From an uncultured bacterium (GTDB lineage: Bacteria; Bacillota; Clostridia; Lachnospirales; Lachnospiraceae), in the NCBI GenBank assembly GCA_947175015.1, contig CAMWLE010000010.1, positions 1 to 54,296 of the forward strand: a stretch of DNA of 54,296 nucleotides, given 5' to 3'. Below, piece by piece: positions 35,241 through 44,138 of the stretch. The notes under the pieces were generated by a model. It saw only the letters and a program-made list of their open reading frames with translations. It was not told where the DNA came from and did no database searches. Position 1 is the first letter of the stretch; every line of letters starts with the position of its first letter. The translations under genes and the position numbers were made by a program.

Positions 35241-36110
35241 TTACGGAAGCTCTGATAAATGTAATTTCAAATATTCTATAAACCTTTTACTCGCAATTGG
35301 CAGACTTTCCCTGTCCCTATATCCGATTGCAAGGGACCTGTAAATGGGAGGTTCCGTTTGATGTAATGAAATATGATAATGCGTGCGGTGTAATACTAAC
35401 TCCGCTAATATACTGATGCCCAACCCGGCTTCCACCATTGTCATAATGGCATAATCATCATGTATGGTGTATTTGATATTGGGCTTTTTTCCAATCAACT
35501 GAAACGCTTCCAATGGCTCATAATAATGCCCCTCCTCCAATAAAATAAATGGCTCTTCCGCCAGCCGCTCTAATGGAATGATTTTTTCTTGTGCCAGCAG
35601 ATGATTTTCCGGTAAAATCGCCAGCATTATTCCTTTTTTCAATTCTATTATTTCCAATCCATTGACAGCTTTTGGATTGACAAACCCAAAATCCACCGCG
35701 CCTGTTTTAATCCAATCCTGTATTGAAGTATAATCTCCCTGATGAATCACAAACTCCACTCCCGGATACAAACTTTGAAACCCTTTCAGCAATTCCGGTA
35801 TCCAATGGGCTGATATACTTGCCAATGTACCCATACGTATAATACCCGTTTCCAGTCCGCTGATTTCTTTTACTTTTTCGATTACCATAAAATACTCATT
35901 GACCGTTTTTACTATAAATGGATAAATCTGTTCGCCCTCTAACGTCAATTTTGTTCCTGTCCGAAAACGATTTAATAACTTAATTGAAAACTCATCTTCC
36001 AGAGAAGAAACCATCTGACTTAATGCAGACTGTGTATAGCCCAGACTTTCGGCGGCCTTGGAAAAACTGCCTAACTCAACTATTTTCCGTAATGCAATAA
36101 ATCGTTTCAT
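35241..36110 (-). CDS. LysR-family transcriptional regulator
   Basis: A 289-residue LysR regulator. The N-terminal winged helix-turn-helix is complete (FIALRKIVELGSFSKAAESLGYTQSALSQMVSSLEDEF), followed by the linker helix and a two-lobed periplasmic-binding-protein-like effector domain (ETGIIRMGTLASISAHWIPELL onward; VEAGLGISILAELVL at the end). It is divergent from a GNAT acetyltransferase gene with 106 bases between, the usual layout for a LysR regulator and its target. Ligand unknown. Confidence 0.93.
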   Translation of the reverse strand: MKRFIALRKIVELGSFSKAAESLGYTQSALSQMVSSLEDEFSIKLLNRFRTGTKLTLEGEQIYPFIVKTVNEYFMVIEKVKEISGLETGIIRMGTLASISAHWIPELLKGFQSLYPGVEFVIHQGDYTSIQDWIKTGAVDFGFVNPKAVNGLEIIELKKGIMLAILPENHLLAQEKIIPLERLAEEPFILLEEGHYYEPLEAFQLIGKKPNIKYTIHDDYAIMTMVEAGLGISILAELVLHRTHYHISLHQTEPPIYRSLAIGYRDRESLPIASKRFIEYLKLHLSELP

Positions 36111-36128
36111 ATACTTATTTCACTTTCT

Positions 36129-36145
36129 CTAATATTAGCATTAGA
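36129..36145. promoter_or_regulatory. Possible LysR operator
   Basis: CTAATATTAG (36129-36138) is a palindrome and is followed by a second ATTAG half-site, giving several T-N11-A matches. It lies between the divergent LysR and GNAT genes, upstream of the GNAT -35. Confidence 0.35.
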
Positions 36146-36154
36146 TATTTTTGT

Positions 36155-36183
36155 TTTACTTATAACATAGTAAAGTATATAAT
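36155..36183 (+). promoter_or_regulatory. Promoter of the GNAT gene
   Basis: TTTACT (36155-36160), 17 bases, perfect TATAAT (36178-36183), 33 bases before the ATG. Confidence 0.6.
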
Positions 36184-36216
36184 GAATTTATCAAAAAAAC
36201 AAGAAGAGGTATCATT

Positions 36217-36690
36217 ATGGAAGTGATCAACTATCACCCAAAGTACAAACAAAATTTCATTGACTTAAATACTGCTTGGATCAAAGACAATTTCGGCTTA
36301 TTAGAAAAAGAAGACATTGAAACCTTTCAAAACATTGAAAAAGAAATCGCAAATGGCGCAATGATCTTTTTCGCCCTGCAGGACGACCTTGTTCTGGCAA
36401 CCTGCATGACAAAACAGATCAGTGATGATGTATGGGAAATCTGTAAATTAGCTGCGGACGGCCGATACAAAGGTCAGGGTGCCGGAAGCAGCGTATTTAG
36501 AAAATGTATGGATTACGCCATTGCAAACAATGCCAAAAAACTCTTTATTCTCTCCAACTCCAAACTAAAGCCCGCATTGCATATATACCAAAAATATGGT
36601 TTTCAGGAAATAACACTTGATGACTATGAATATATTCGCGGGGATATCGCTTTTGAGTACATTGTCAAGCCGCATCCTTATGAAAACTGA
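36217..36690 (+). CDS. GNAT-family N-acetyltransferase
   Basis: A 157-residue acetyl-CoA-dependent acetyltransferase. The acetyl-CoA-binding core is visible: EICKLAADGRYKGQGAGSSVF (motif A, with the R/Q-x-x-G-x-G/A pattern about residues 85-95), KLFILSNSKLKPALHIYQKYGF (motif B). The acceptor substrate is unknown. It is transcribed away from the LysR gene and probably controlled by it. AAGAAGAGG precedes the ATG. Length and motifs are normal for the family. Confidence 0.92.
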   Translation: MEVINYHPKYKQNFIDLNTAWIKDNFGLLEKEDIETFQNIEKEIANGAMIFFALQDDLVLATCMTKQISDDVWEICKLAADGRYKGQGAGSSVFRKCMDYAIANNAKKLFILSNSKLKPALHIYQKYGFQEITLDDYEYIRGDIAFEYIVKPHPYEN

Positions 36691-36696
36691 TTGCTC

Positions 36697-36855
36697 TTAC
36701 AGCCATTCCGCCTGCCGCAACACAAACAATCCCTGAAAAGGACGCTGTTCTTCAAGCAGGCATTCTATTGCCATGATCAATATCGCCGCTGAATTGCCGC
36801 AGCTTCGGCCTGCAAGGGAACCACCTCCTAAAGGCAGAACATAAACAGCAATCAT
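36697..36855 (-). other. Intergenic open frame of uncertain reality
   Basis: On the minus strand an ATG at 36855 opens 52 codons (MIAVYVLPLGGGSLAG, later AILIMAIECLLEEQ, end RQAEWL). Codon composition is plausible, but there is no ribosome site before it. An AGGAGGT lies inside the frame near 36827. It may be a fragment of a lost gene; I do not call it a gene. Confidence 0.2.
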
Positions 36856-36964
36856 ATCATTTACATAGGAATGTTATCCTTGTGAAACAATATGATACGG
36901 CACTTCCGCAAACACCGCGGACTTGCCGTACCATTTTGCTGCATTTTATCCCCCGATTACATCC

Positions 36965-37070
36965 CAAAATCTTCTGTGTTCTATCCCCACATTCTATATT
37001 CCGTCCCCAAATCCTCCATGTTCTGTCCCCTAAATTCTATATTCCGTCCCCAAATGTTCTGTATACTACC
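36965..37070. repeat. 43-bp tandem repeat at the end of the GH3 gene
   Basis: The word attctatattccgtcccca recurs at 36991 and 37034 (period 43), with a more diverged copy before. It sits just after the GH3 stop codon, touching the last codons. Confidence 0.6.
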
Positions 37071-39225
37071 CCAAGACCGTCACACGGAGCGCCGTCACTT
37101 CCTGTCCGGTCAGATGTCTGCTTCTGTGGTCCGGCCCCTGACCGCCTATGAAAATCTGTGCCTCTCCCGGATAATAGACAAAATTGCCCTCCGTGTCATA
37201 AAGCCCAAAAGCCTCCTTAGGCAGCCGCAGATTTACCTCCTGCACCTCTCCGGCCTTCAGCGAAATCTTCTTCAACGCCTTTAACTGCGCATTGGGGGTA
37301 CCTTCCCGCATCATTTTTACATAGACCTGAACGGTCTCTCTGCCTGGCATGGTACCTGTATTTTTCACCTTAACCGTCAATCCCACGCCTGCATCTTCCA
37401 CTCGGTCCGTATCCGCCGTTACACTTTCAAAGGAAAAGGTAGTATAGGACAAACCATATCCAAAGGGATACAATGCCTCCTGCTCCATATAACGATATGT
37501 TCTTCCCTTCATATGATAATCTGTAAATTCCGGCAATTCCTCCGTAGTCTTATAGAAAGTCACAGGAAGCTTTCCTTCCGGCGCTCTGTCCCCAAACAAG
37601 ATCTCGGCAATGGCCTTCCCGCCCATGGCTCCCGGATACCAGCCCTGCACAATGGCCGGCACATTCTCCTGTGCCCAGGTCACAGCCAGCGCACTTCCCG
37701 ACAAAAGTACCAATACCACCGGCTTGCCGGAGGCACAGATAATCTCAAGGATTTCTTGCTGCATGCCGGGCAGGTTCAGATTCGGCTTATCTCCACTGGC
37801 GAATTCATTATTGGCATCTCCCTGTTCACCTTCCAGGCTGGCATCCAACCCCATACAGGCAATGATTACATCACTATTTTCACAGACTGCCTTTACCTCC
37901 CCTCTGCGGTCATCTCCTCTGCCTGAAGATGGCACTTCCGGCGTGCCTCCCTTGGGTACATGACAGAGATGACATCCCTGGGAATACATAATCCTGACCG
38001 AATCCCCCAAATAATCCTGCAGCCCTTCCAGAATTGTCCAATAATGCGAAGCCGTACCTTCATAATTTCCCACCAATGCCTTACGGTTATCCGCATTTGG
38101 CCCAATGACACCAATGGTTCGGATTTTCTTTTTATCCAGCGGAAGAAGATTCTCTTCATTCTTCAGCAGCACAACACTCCTTGCTGCCGCTTCCTTGTTC
38201 AATTCCTGCATGGATGCACTGTCCACTACATCATAAGCAATCTCATCATATATGCTGCGTTCCTTCTGATCCAATATCCCCAGTTTGGCCCTGGCCGTCA
38301 GCAGATTCACCACTGCCTCATCCAGTCTGCTCTCGTCTACCAGACCATCCTTGACTGCCTGAGTCAAGTGCAGATACATATTACCACAGTTCAGATCACA
38401 GCCATTATTCATAGCCATGGCCACCGCCTCCACCGGCGTGTCCACCACCATATGATGCTGGTAGAAATCCTTAATGGCGCCGCAATCGCTGACCACATGC
38501 CCTTCAAATCCCCATTCTTCCCGCAGAATCTCCTGAAGCAGCATATGACTTCCACAGCAGGGAGCTCCGTCCACCCTGTTATAAGCTCCCATAACAGTCT
38601 CCACATGCCCTTCCTGAACACATGCCTTGAACGCCGGAAGATATGTCTCATACAAATCCTGTTTCTCCACATCCACATTAAACTCATGCCGCAGATCCTC
38701 CGGCCCACTGTGTACGGCAAAATGTTTCGCACAGGCCGCCGCTTTGTAGATATTCTCGTCATGTCCCTGAAGCCCCTGCACAAAACGCACTCCTAACCGG
38801 GAGGACAAATAAGGGTCCTCGCCAAACGTCTCATGCCCCCTGCCCCATCTCGGATCACGGAAAATATTCACATTAGGCGCCCAGAAGGTCAACCCCTTAT
38901 ACCGTTCCGCATCATCGTATTTCTGCTGCATATTATACTTTGCACGGCCTTCTGTGGAAATGGCATCTGCTATCTCCTCCACGAAATCCTCATCAAAGCT
39001 TGCCGCCAGACCGATTGCCTGTGGAAATACTGTAGCCACCCCGGCTCTGGCCACACCATGCAGCGCTTCGTTCCACCAATTATATGCCTTGATTCCCAGC
39101 CTTGGAATGGCAGGCGCAGTATACAACGTCTGCCCCACCTTCTCTTCCAATGTCATCTGCGCTACCAGCTCACGCGCCTTCTCCCGGTATGCCGCCAACT
39201 GCTCCCGGTTCTCCATAATTTCCAT
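37066..39225 (-). CDS. GH3 glycoside hydrolase, beta-xylosidase/beta-glucosidase
   Basis: A 719-residue cytoplasmic GH3 enzyme. N-terminal TIM barrel with WWNEALHGVARAG, VNIFRDPRWGRGHETFGEDP, the KHFAVHSGPEDLRH segment and nucleophile Asp247 in VVSDCGAI; the C-terminal alpha/beta domain contains ACMGLDASLEGEQGD; the fibronectin-III-like domain ends the protein. The SDCGAI variant and the WNEALHG motif are typical of bacterial xylan beta-xylosidases. It follows the GH43 gene on the same strand (119 bases apart) and likely trims xylo-oligosaccharides in the cytoplasm. Start at the first ATG, with AAAGGA 10 bases before. Confidence 0.93.
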   Translation of the reverse strand: MEIMENREQLAAYREKARELVAQMTLEEKVGQTLYTAPAIPRLGIKAYNWWNEALHGVARAGVATVFPQAIGLAASFDEDFVEEIADAISTEGRAKYNMQQKYDDAERYKGLTFWAPNVNIFRDPRWGRGHETFGEDPYLSSRLGVRFVQGLQGHDENIYKAAACAKHFAVHSGPEDLRHEFNVDVEKQDLYETYLPAFKACVQEGHVETVMGAYNRVDGAPCCGSHMLLQEILREEWGFEGHVVSDCGAIKDFYQHHMVVDTPVEAVAMAMNNGCDLNCGNMYLHLTQAVKDGLVDESRLDEAVVNLLTARAKLGILDQKERSIYDEIAYDVVDSASMQELNKEAAARSVVLLKNEENLLPLDKKKIRTIGVIGPNADNRKALVGNYEGTASHYWTILEGLQDYLGDSVRIMYSQGCHLCHVPKGGTPEVPSSGRGDDRRGEVKAVCENSDVIIACMGLDASLEGEQGDANNEFASGDKPNLNLPGMQQEILEIICASGKPVVLVLLSGSALAVTWAQENVPAIVQGWYPGAMGGKAIAEILFGDRAPEGKLPVTFYKTTEELPEFTDYHMKGRTYRYMEQEALYPFGYGLSYTTFSFESVTADTDRVEDAGVGLTVKVKNTGTMPGRETVQVYVKMMREGTPNAQLKALKKISLKAGEVQEVNLRLPKEAFGLYDTEGNFVYYPGEAQIFIGGQGPDHRSRHLTGQEVTALRVTVLG

Positions 39226-39344
39226 TTATGTATCATCCTTTCTTTACATATTGATTCCTATAAGAAGAATACTGTTCGTTCTTTCGCAACACCATACCAC
39301 TGTCTGACACCGAACGGCAACACAATCGAACTTGAACCATTACC

Positions 39345-40913
39345 TCATTCGCATGGTTGAAATACAAAATACTCCACTTTCACACAGCCGCCGGTTCCTT
39401 CGCCCTCATGCACAGCCGCCAATCCAGCCTTTACGCCTACCCAGCCGCCAGGCATAGCTGCCGCTGCTGTCTCTTGCCCTACATCATGATAACTTTCCCC
39501 ATCAGAGCTCACCTCCCAGGAAACCGTTTCCGCATTTCTGACTTTCATTCTGAGATAAACAGATTCTCCGGCCACCGCTCCCAGGTCTGTCCGGCTCTCT
39601 TCCGCCCACTTCTTCTCTTTTTTCTCAATCTTTTGCTGCAGGCGCCTCACACCGTTTTGCTGACACACCAGAAGCGTATCACAATATTTTCCCAACGACA
39701 ACAGACCGCAGACATCTCCGTCCTTCATCTCATCCAAATGCATGCAAACCGTAATCATAAATTCCGGCGCAGGCCATTTCTGCTGCAGCAGATTCCCCAT
39801 TTCACTGATCAACTGCCCTGCTTCCTGCTTTTGTGCATACAGCCGCAAGCACCCATCTGCCAGTTCATACCACCCTTTTACCGGATTGGCATTCCACTGC
39901 CACTGCAAACCCAGACTTTTCCCCTGGAAGAAATCACTGTCGTCCGGCGCATCTATGGGGTACACCGCACCCACATCAGGCTTTTTATATATTTCCACCG
40001 GCTCACCGCAGCCGTTCTCATCCTCGTTGACCCCAATCACCGGCCAATCATCCACCCAATGCATTGGCTGCAGATGAACAATTCTTCCCGCACTGCCCAC
40101 ATCCTGGAAATGCAAAAACCAGTCCTCACCGCTCTGCGTATCCACCCAGGCACCCTGATGAGGACCATTTACCATAGTATTGCCCTGATGGAGCACAATT
40201 TTCTCTTCATAAGGCCCCAGTATCTTCTTAGAGCGCAGTACCGTCTGCCATCCGGGTTTCACGCCGCCTGCCGGTGCAAATATGTAATAATACCCATTCC
40301 TCTTATACAGCTTGGGTCCTTCAATGGTGGGCTGGGTAGCATGTCCGTCATACACAAAGCCACCCTCATCAGGAAACGCCACAAGCCCCTTGCCCTCATC
40401 ACGAACAGGTGAAACATACAATGCACTCTTAAAACCAACCCTGCTCTTGGCAAAACCATTTACCATATACATGGTGCCATCATCATCCCAAAAAGGACAG
40501 GGATCGATCCATCCCGCATTCTGCTTAATGAAATGGGGCTCACTCCACTTTCCCCAAGGGTCTTCTGCAGTGCACATCATAATCCCTTCATCGACAAATG
40601 GAACAAATACATAATAGAGCCCTTCATGATAACGGATTGCAGGCGCCCAGGCACCGCAGCCATATTGAGGCACATCAAACCGCTCAAAAGGCAGACGCTC
40701 CATGACATAATTGATAATCTTCCAGTTCACCAGATCTTTGGAGTGTAAAATCGGCACTGACGGCACATTGCTGAAGCTGGACGCGATCATAAAGAAATCA
40801 TCCCCCACTCTGATGGCATCCGGATCGGAATAATCCGTATAGAGAATGGGATTCCGATAATTGCCGTCCCCCTGATCCGCGATCCACATTTTTTTCACCT
40901 TTTTCTGATCCAT
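39345..40913 (-). CDS. GH43 glycoside hydrolase, second copy (beta-xylosidase-like)
   Basis: A 522-residue GH43 enzyme with the five-bladed propeller and the C-terminal beta-sandwich. Asp30 in YSDPDAI is the base, WIDPCPFWDDDG holds the modulating Asp, and TIEGPKLYKRNGYYYIF the acid Glu. The segment GCGAWAPAIRYHEG is the usual blade-2 motif. It differs in detail from the 33-kb GH43 gene (different subfamily). No signal peptide. GGAGGG is 6 bases before the ATG. It is followed by the GH3 gene and preceded by the ABC cluster terminator, so the pair may form its own unit. Confidence 0.92.
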   Translation of the reverse strand: MDQKKVKKMWIADQGDGNYRNPILYTDYSDPDAIRVGDDFFMIASSFSNVPSVPILHSKDLVNWKIINYVMERLPFERFDVPQYGCGAWAPAIRYHEGLYYVFVPFVDEGIMMCTAEDPWGKWSEPHFIKQNAGWIDPCPFWDDDGTMYMVNGFAKSRVGFKSALYVSPVRDEGKGLVAFPDEGGFVYDGHATQPTIEGPKLYKRNGYYYIFAPAGGVKPGWQTVLRSKKILGPYEEKIVLHQGNTMVNGPHQGAWVDTQSGEDWFLHFQDVGSAGRIVHLQPMHWVDDWPVIGVNEDENGCGEPVEIYKKPDVGAVYPIDAPDDSDFFQGKSLGLQWQWNANPVKGWYELADGCLRLYAQKQEAGQLISEMGNLLQQKWPAPEFMITVCMHLDEMKDGDVCGLLSLGKYCDTLLVCQQNGVRRLQQKIEKKEKKWAEESRTDLGAVAGESVYLRMKVRNAETVSWEVSSDGESYHDVGQETAAAAMPGGWVGVKAGLAAVHEGEGTGGCVKVEYFVFQPCE

Positions 40914-41043
40914 TGGTTTCCCTCCATTTCCATTCTACAACCGCCTTCCTATACCAGAACTCTCAATGCAATGTTTTTCCGCTTCATCACCGGAAATGAC
41001 TCCACACAACATTTATCAGAAGGCTGATTGCCGTTTACAGTAC

Positions 41044-41083
41044 AAAAAGACAATAGAACCCTCGCTATGCAAGGATTCTATTG
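41044..41083 (-). terminator. Intrinsic terminator at the end of the nine-gene ABC cluster
   Basis: On the minus strand an 8-bp stem (41083-41076 with 41058-41051), extended by CCT/AGG inside, is followed by TCTTTTT (41050-41044). It lies about 78 bases after the binding-protein stop. Confidence 0.75.
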
Positions 41084-41160
41084 CCCTGAATCAGACACCA
41101 AAAAACCTGCACAGACCTTTGGCATCTTTCATTTTACATCATTTCAGTCCGTCCCACAAC

Positions 41161-42903
41161 TTATTTTGACATATAAATGTCATACGCATCCTGGTAAGCC
41201 TTCACAATATCAGAAATACCCATTCTCTCCAGCTCTGCTACATAGGTGTCAAAGTTGGACAAAGGCTCCTGACCTGTGATGAACTTCCACTTCATCTCTG
41301 CGATATAGGTTTCCAACTGAGAATTGCTGGTATCTACACTCACAGAAATAGAACCAGGATAACCAAGCTCAAAACTTGTGTCTTCTACCCATGTGGTTGC
41401 AGCATTGACATACCACTCATTACGAGTTGCAAGATTCACATCATAGCATCCATAGGAAGGGAAGCCGCCGCTCTGATTTCCGTACATCTTGTAAGCCTGA
41501 GGCTTTCCGGTATTTCCTTCCAATTCAATCTGGGTATTTCCATACTCTGTCAAAGACCTGTTGCCAAATTCATCCGTCACAAAGGTCACACCCTCTTCAC
41601 CCCACGTCAACAGAATAGAACCTTCTTCAGAATACATATAGTCGATAATCGTTGCAATTGCATCCATTTTCTCAGGCTCTTTTGCTGCGTCTACAGTGAT
41701 AATCTGAGTCTCTCTCTGCTTTCTGGACACAGTTCTAGGAGAATACACCTTGCCATCTGCGGTTGCAGGCCAAGGAACTGCCACAAGTTCTGCTTGAGGC
41801 TGGCCTTTCTCTGTTCTCAACACACCTTCAAATTTGGACCCCTCGCCACCATTGTTAGCAAGACCCTTCCAGCTTCCGGCAATACTACTCAGGATATTAT
41901 CATCACCTGTACCCTTGGTTGAGTTTCCATTCTCATCAAATGCCTCAGCCATCAAGCCTTCTTCATGCCACTTATTCATTGTCTGCAAGTATTCCTTATA
42001 CTTCTGAGTCCTTGCGCCATACTCTACCTTTCCTGTATCAGGATCGATATAGATACCGCTGGTCATGCCATAGGCAGCCTCAAAAAGCAAAATACCACTG
42101 GAATAAGCGTCAAATGGAATCTTATCAGCACCGAGCTGTTTAAATGCAGTCAATACATCATACCACTCATCCATGTTGGTAGGAACATCCATTCCTACAT
42201 CATCCAACCAGTCTTTTCTCATAACCAGACCAGTATCATTGGAAGCTACGATACCTGTTACATCTAAAGGATTAATCCTCTGGAAATACAGATAATCGCC
42301 ATTGTTGTCAGACATATCCCTTGCTATATCCGGATGGTCTTCAAATATTTTGGACAAATTAGGCATCTTGCTCTCAATGATCTCATTCAGTCTTTGGGGA
42401 ATAATTCCCATTTCCTTCAAGCCCGTAATACCAGTCTTGCCGTTTTCCGTGTTCTTGTACATCTCCTCATTTAAGTAGGAGATAACATCTGGCAGCGGGT
42501 CAGTAGTAACCATGGTCATATACTGCTCTCCCGCATCACTGGCCTTGCCATTGAAGATGATAAACTCGATATCCACATGGAACATCTCTTCAATCCTCTC
42601 CACAGCAATCAACTGCTGATAACGGGAATCCTTCGGATCCACATTGTCATCTCTTACCAGCCAGGTAATCTTCTGTCCATCCGGCCAGGTCTGCTCCCAT
42701 CCCTGTGTGTTGGCCTCATCTCCTTCAGACGGCTGACTTGCATCCGGTGATGACGAATTGTCGCTGTTAGTCGGAGTACTAGAATCTCCACCACTGTTTC
42801 CACTGTTGCTGTTTTGCTGTCCGTCATCATTGTTACCGCAGCCGGCCAGCACTGACAAGCACATAACGGAAGCCATCAATGCTGCTACAATTTTCTTTTT
42901 CAT
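41161..42903 (-). CDS. Extracellular sugar-binding lipoprotein of an ABC importer (LplA-like)
   Basis: A 580-residue solute-binding lipoprotein. The signal peptide ends in LAGC with the lipidated Cys22, followed by a Gly/Asn/Ser/Asp-rich linker (to about 65). The mature part has the large type-1 solute-binding fold of the LplA/YtcQ sort (TWPDGQKITWLVRDD, TDPLPDVISYLNEEMY, VMRKDWLDDVGMDVPTNMDEWYDVL). It is separated from the upstream permease by 204 bases with three hairpins, which suits extra production of the binding protein. It most likely serves the two permeases just upstream in the transcript. Ligand: complex oligosaccharide, unnamed. Confidence 0.9.
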   Translation of the reverse strand: MKKKIVAALMASVMCLSVLAGCGNNDDGQQNSNSGNSGGDSSTPTNSDNSSSPDASQPSEGDEANTQGWEQTWPDGQKITWLVRDDNVDPKDSRYQQLIAVERIEEMFHVDIEFIIFNGKASDAGEQYMTMVTTDPLPDVISYLNEEMYKNTENGKTGITGLKEMGIIPQRLNEIIESKMPNLSKIFEDHPDIARDMSDNNGDYLYFQRINPLDVTGIVASNDTGLVMRKDWLDDVGMDVPTNMDEWYDVLTAFKQLGADKIPFDAYSSGILLFEAAYGMTSGIYIDPDTGKVEYGARTQKYKEYLQTMNKWHEEGLMAEAFDENGNSTKGTGDDNILSSIAGSWKGLANNGGEGSKFEGVLRTEKGQPQAELVAVPWPATADGKVYSPRTVSRKQRETQIITVDAAKEPEKMDAIATIIDYMYSEEGSILLTWGEEGVTFVTDEFGNRSLTEYGNTQIELEGNTGKPQAYKMYGNQSGGFPSYGCYDVNLATRNEWYVNAATTWVEDTSFELGYPGSISVSVDTSNSQLETYIAEMKWKFITGQEPLSNFDTYVAELERMGISDIVKAYQDAYDIYMSK

Positions 42904-43006
42904 ACTTCATCCTCCTTATTTTTATCTATATAAATACGCTTTAGCGCACTTATATCAATTTACTCATACTATCCAATCTTAAAATCTTCAGTTCGCACTT
43001 CAGCCA

Positions 43007-43104
43007 TGCCGCCAACGGCGGCACAAACAATCGGTGCAAGTCTGGAATAACGCTACACTTGCGTTCTTCCGTATGCAAAAGATCTGCTCTGCAGACCTTT
43101 TGCA
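43007..43104 (-). promoter_or_regulatory. Three stem-loops between permease and binding-protein genes
   Basis: 43007-43013 pairs with 43017-43023 (7 bp); gcaagt (near 43035) pairs with acttgc (near 43067); 43074-43087 pairs with 43091-43104 (14 bp with one mismatch, 3-base loop). None is followed by a strong T-run on the minus strand, so they look like an RNA-stabilising or partial-termination region. The stretch 42904-43107 has no gene. Confidence 0.6.
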
Positions 43105-43107
43105 CAG

Positions 43108-44082
43108 TTACATACCTGTCAAACCAGAGCGTTCCACGCCTTCCATAAACTTCCTCTGGAGAAAACCATATACAATCAACACGGGCAGGATAACCAGAAA
43201 TGTCCCCGCCATCAGCATGGCTTTATTAAAGGTATAGCCGTCCTCTTCCATTACCAGATCCATGGCATCTTCCGTGTCCATCAAGGCATACAATGCAGGC
43301 AGTCTGCTGGGCAGCACTCTTTTTCCCGCTGTCCTGATATAAATATTAGGTTCAAAATAATCATTCCAGTGCCATACAAAAGACAATACCGTTGCTACCA
43401 GAATAGATGACTTGGACATAGGAAGCATAATCTTGAAGAAAGTTCTGAAAGCACCGCAGCCGTCAATCCTTGCTGCCTCTTCCATCTCCTTGGGCAGTCC
43501 CATAAAGAACTGACGGAAGAGGAAGATAAAGAACGCACCATTCAGACCATATCCAAAAAAAGTAGGAATAATTAAGGGAAGATAAGTATCCAGCCATCTC
43601 ATTTTGCTGTACTGGATATACAGCGGAAAAATCAACGTCTGCACAGGCACCAGCATGGACAAAATAACCAATGCAAAGCACACACCCTTAAACTTGAAAT
43701 TATATCTCGCAAACCCATATCCGATAAAAGAACAGGAAATTACATGCCCTATTGTGGCAGCTCCTGCAATGATCAGCGAATTCTTCAGATAGCGCCAATA
43801 GGATAATTGTTCCATCGCAATCTTAAAATTACTCCACCTGAATCCGCTGGGCAGCCACTTCACTGTTATATTGAGCAGATCCGAGTCTGACATAAGGGAA
43901 GTCACAACCATGGTGATAAACGGATATAAGAACACAAAGGACAAACTGCACAATACCAAGTAGTAAAAAAGCCGAACCACAATTTTCTTACTCTTCGACG
44001 TAGCCACTTGAGAAAAATTTTCCCTGCTCATATGTCCCTTCGCTGTCCGCACCTGCTCCATTTGTTTTGTCAATACACTCAT
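43108..44082 (-). CDS. ABC sugar importer permease (MalG/LplC-like)
   Basis: A 324-residue inner-membrane permease with six helices. The cytoplasmic loop with the EAA motif (EEAARIDGCGAFRTFFKIMLP, about residues 210-230) binds the ATPase. Segment order and length fit the MalG-type half of carbohydrate uptake ABC transporters. Residues 1-35 are a longer than usual cytoplasmic N-terminus. It pairs with the 302-residue permease upstream (56 bases apart) and the lipoprotein downstream. No ATPase is in the cluster. Confidence 0.92.
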   Translation of the reverse strand: MSVLTKQMEQVRTAKGHMSRENFSQVATSKSKKIVVRLFYYLVLCSLSFVFLYPFITMVVTSLMSDSDLLNITVKWLPSGFRWSNFKIAMEQLSYWRYLKNSLIIAGAATIGHVISCSFIGYGFARYNFKFKGVCFALVILSMLVPVQTLIFPLYIQYSKMRWLDTYLPLIIPTFFGYGLNGAFFIFLFRQFFMGLPKEMEEAARIDGCGAFRTFFKIMLPMSKSSILVATVLSFVWHWNDYFEPNIYIRTAGKRVLPSRLPALYALMDTEDAMDLVMEEDGYTFNKAMLMAGTFLVILPVLIVYGFLQRKFMEGVERSGLTGM

Positions 44083-44138
44083 TTCACGCTAACTCCCATC
44101 TGCCCGCTTCCGCAGGCGTATCAATACTTTCTTTCCCG

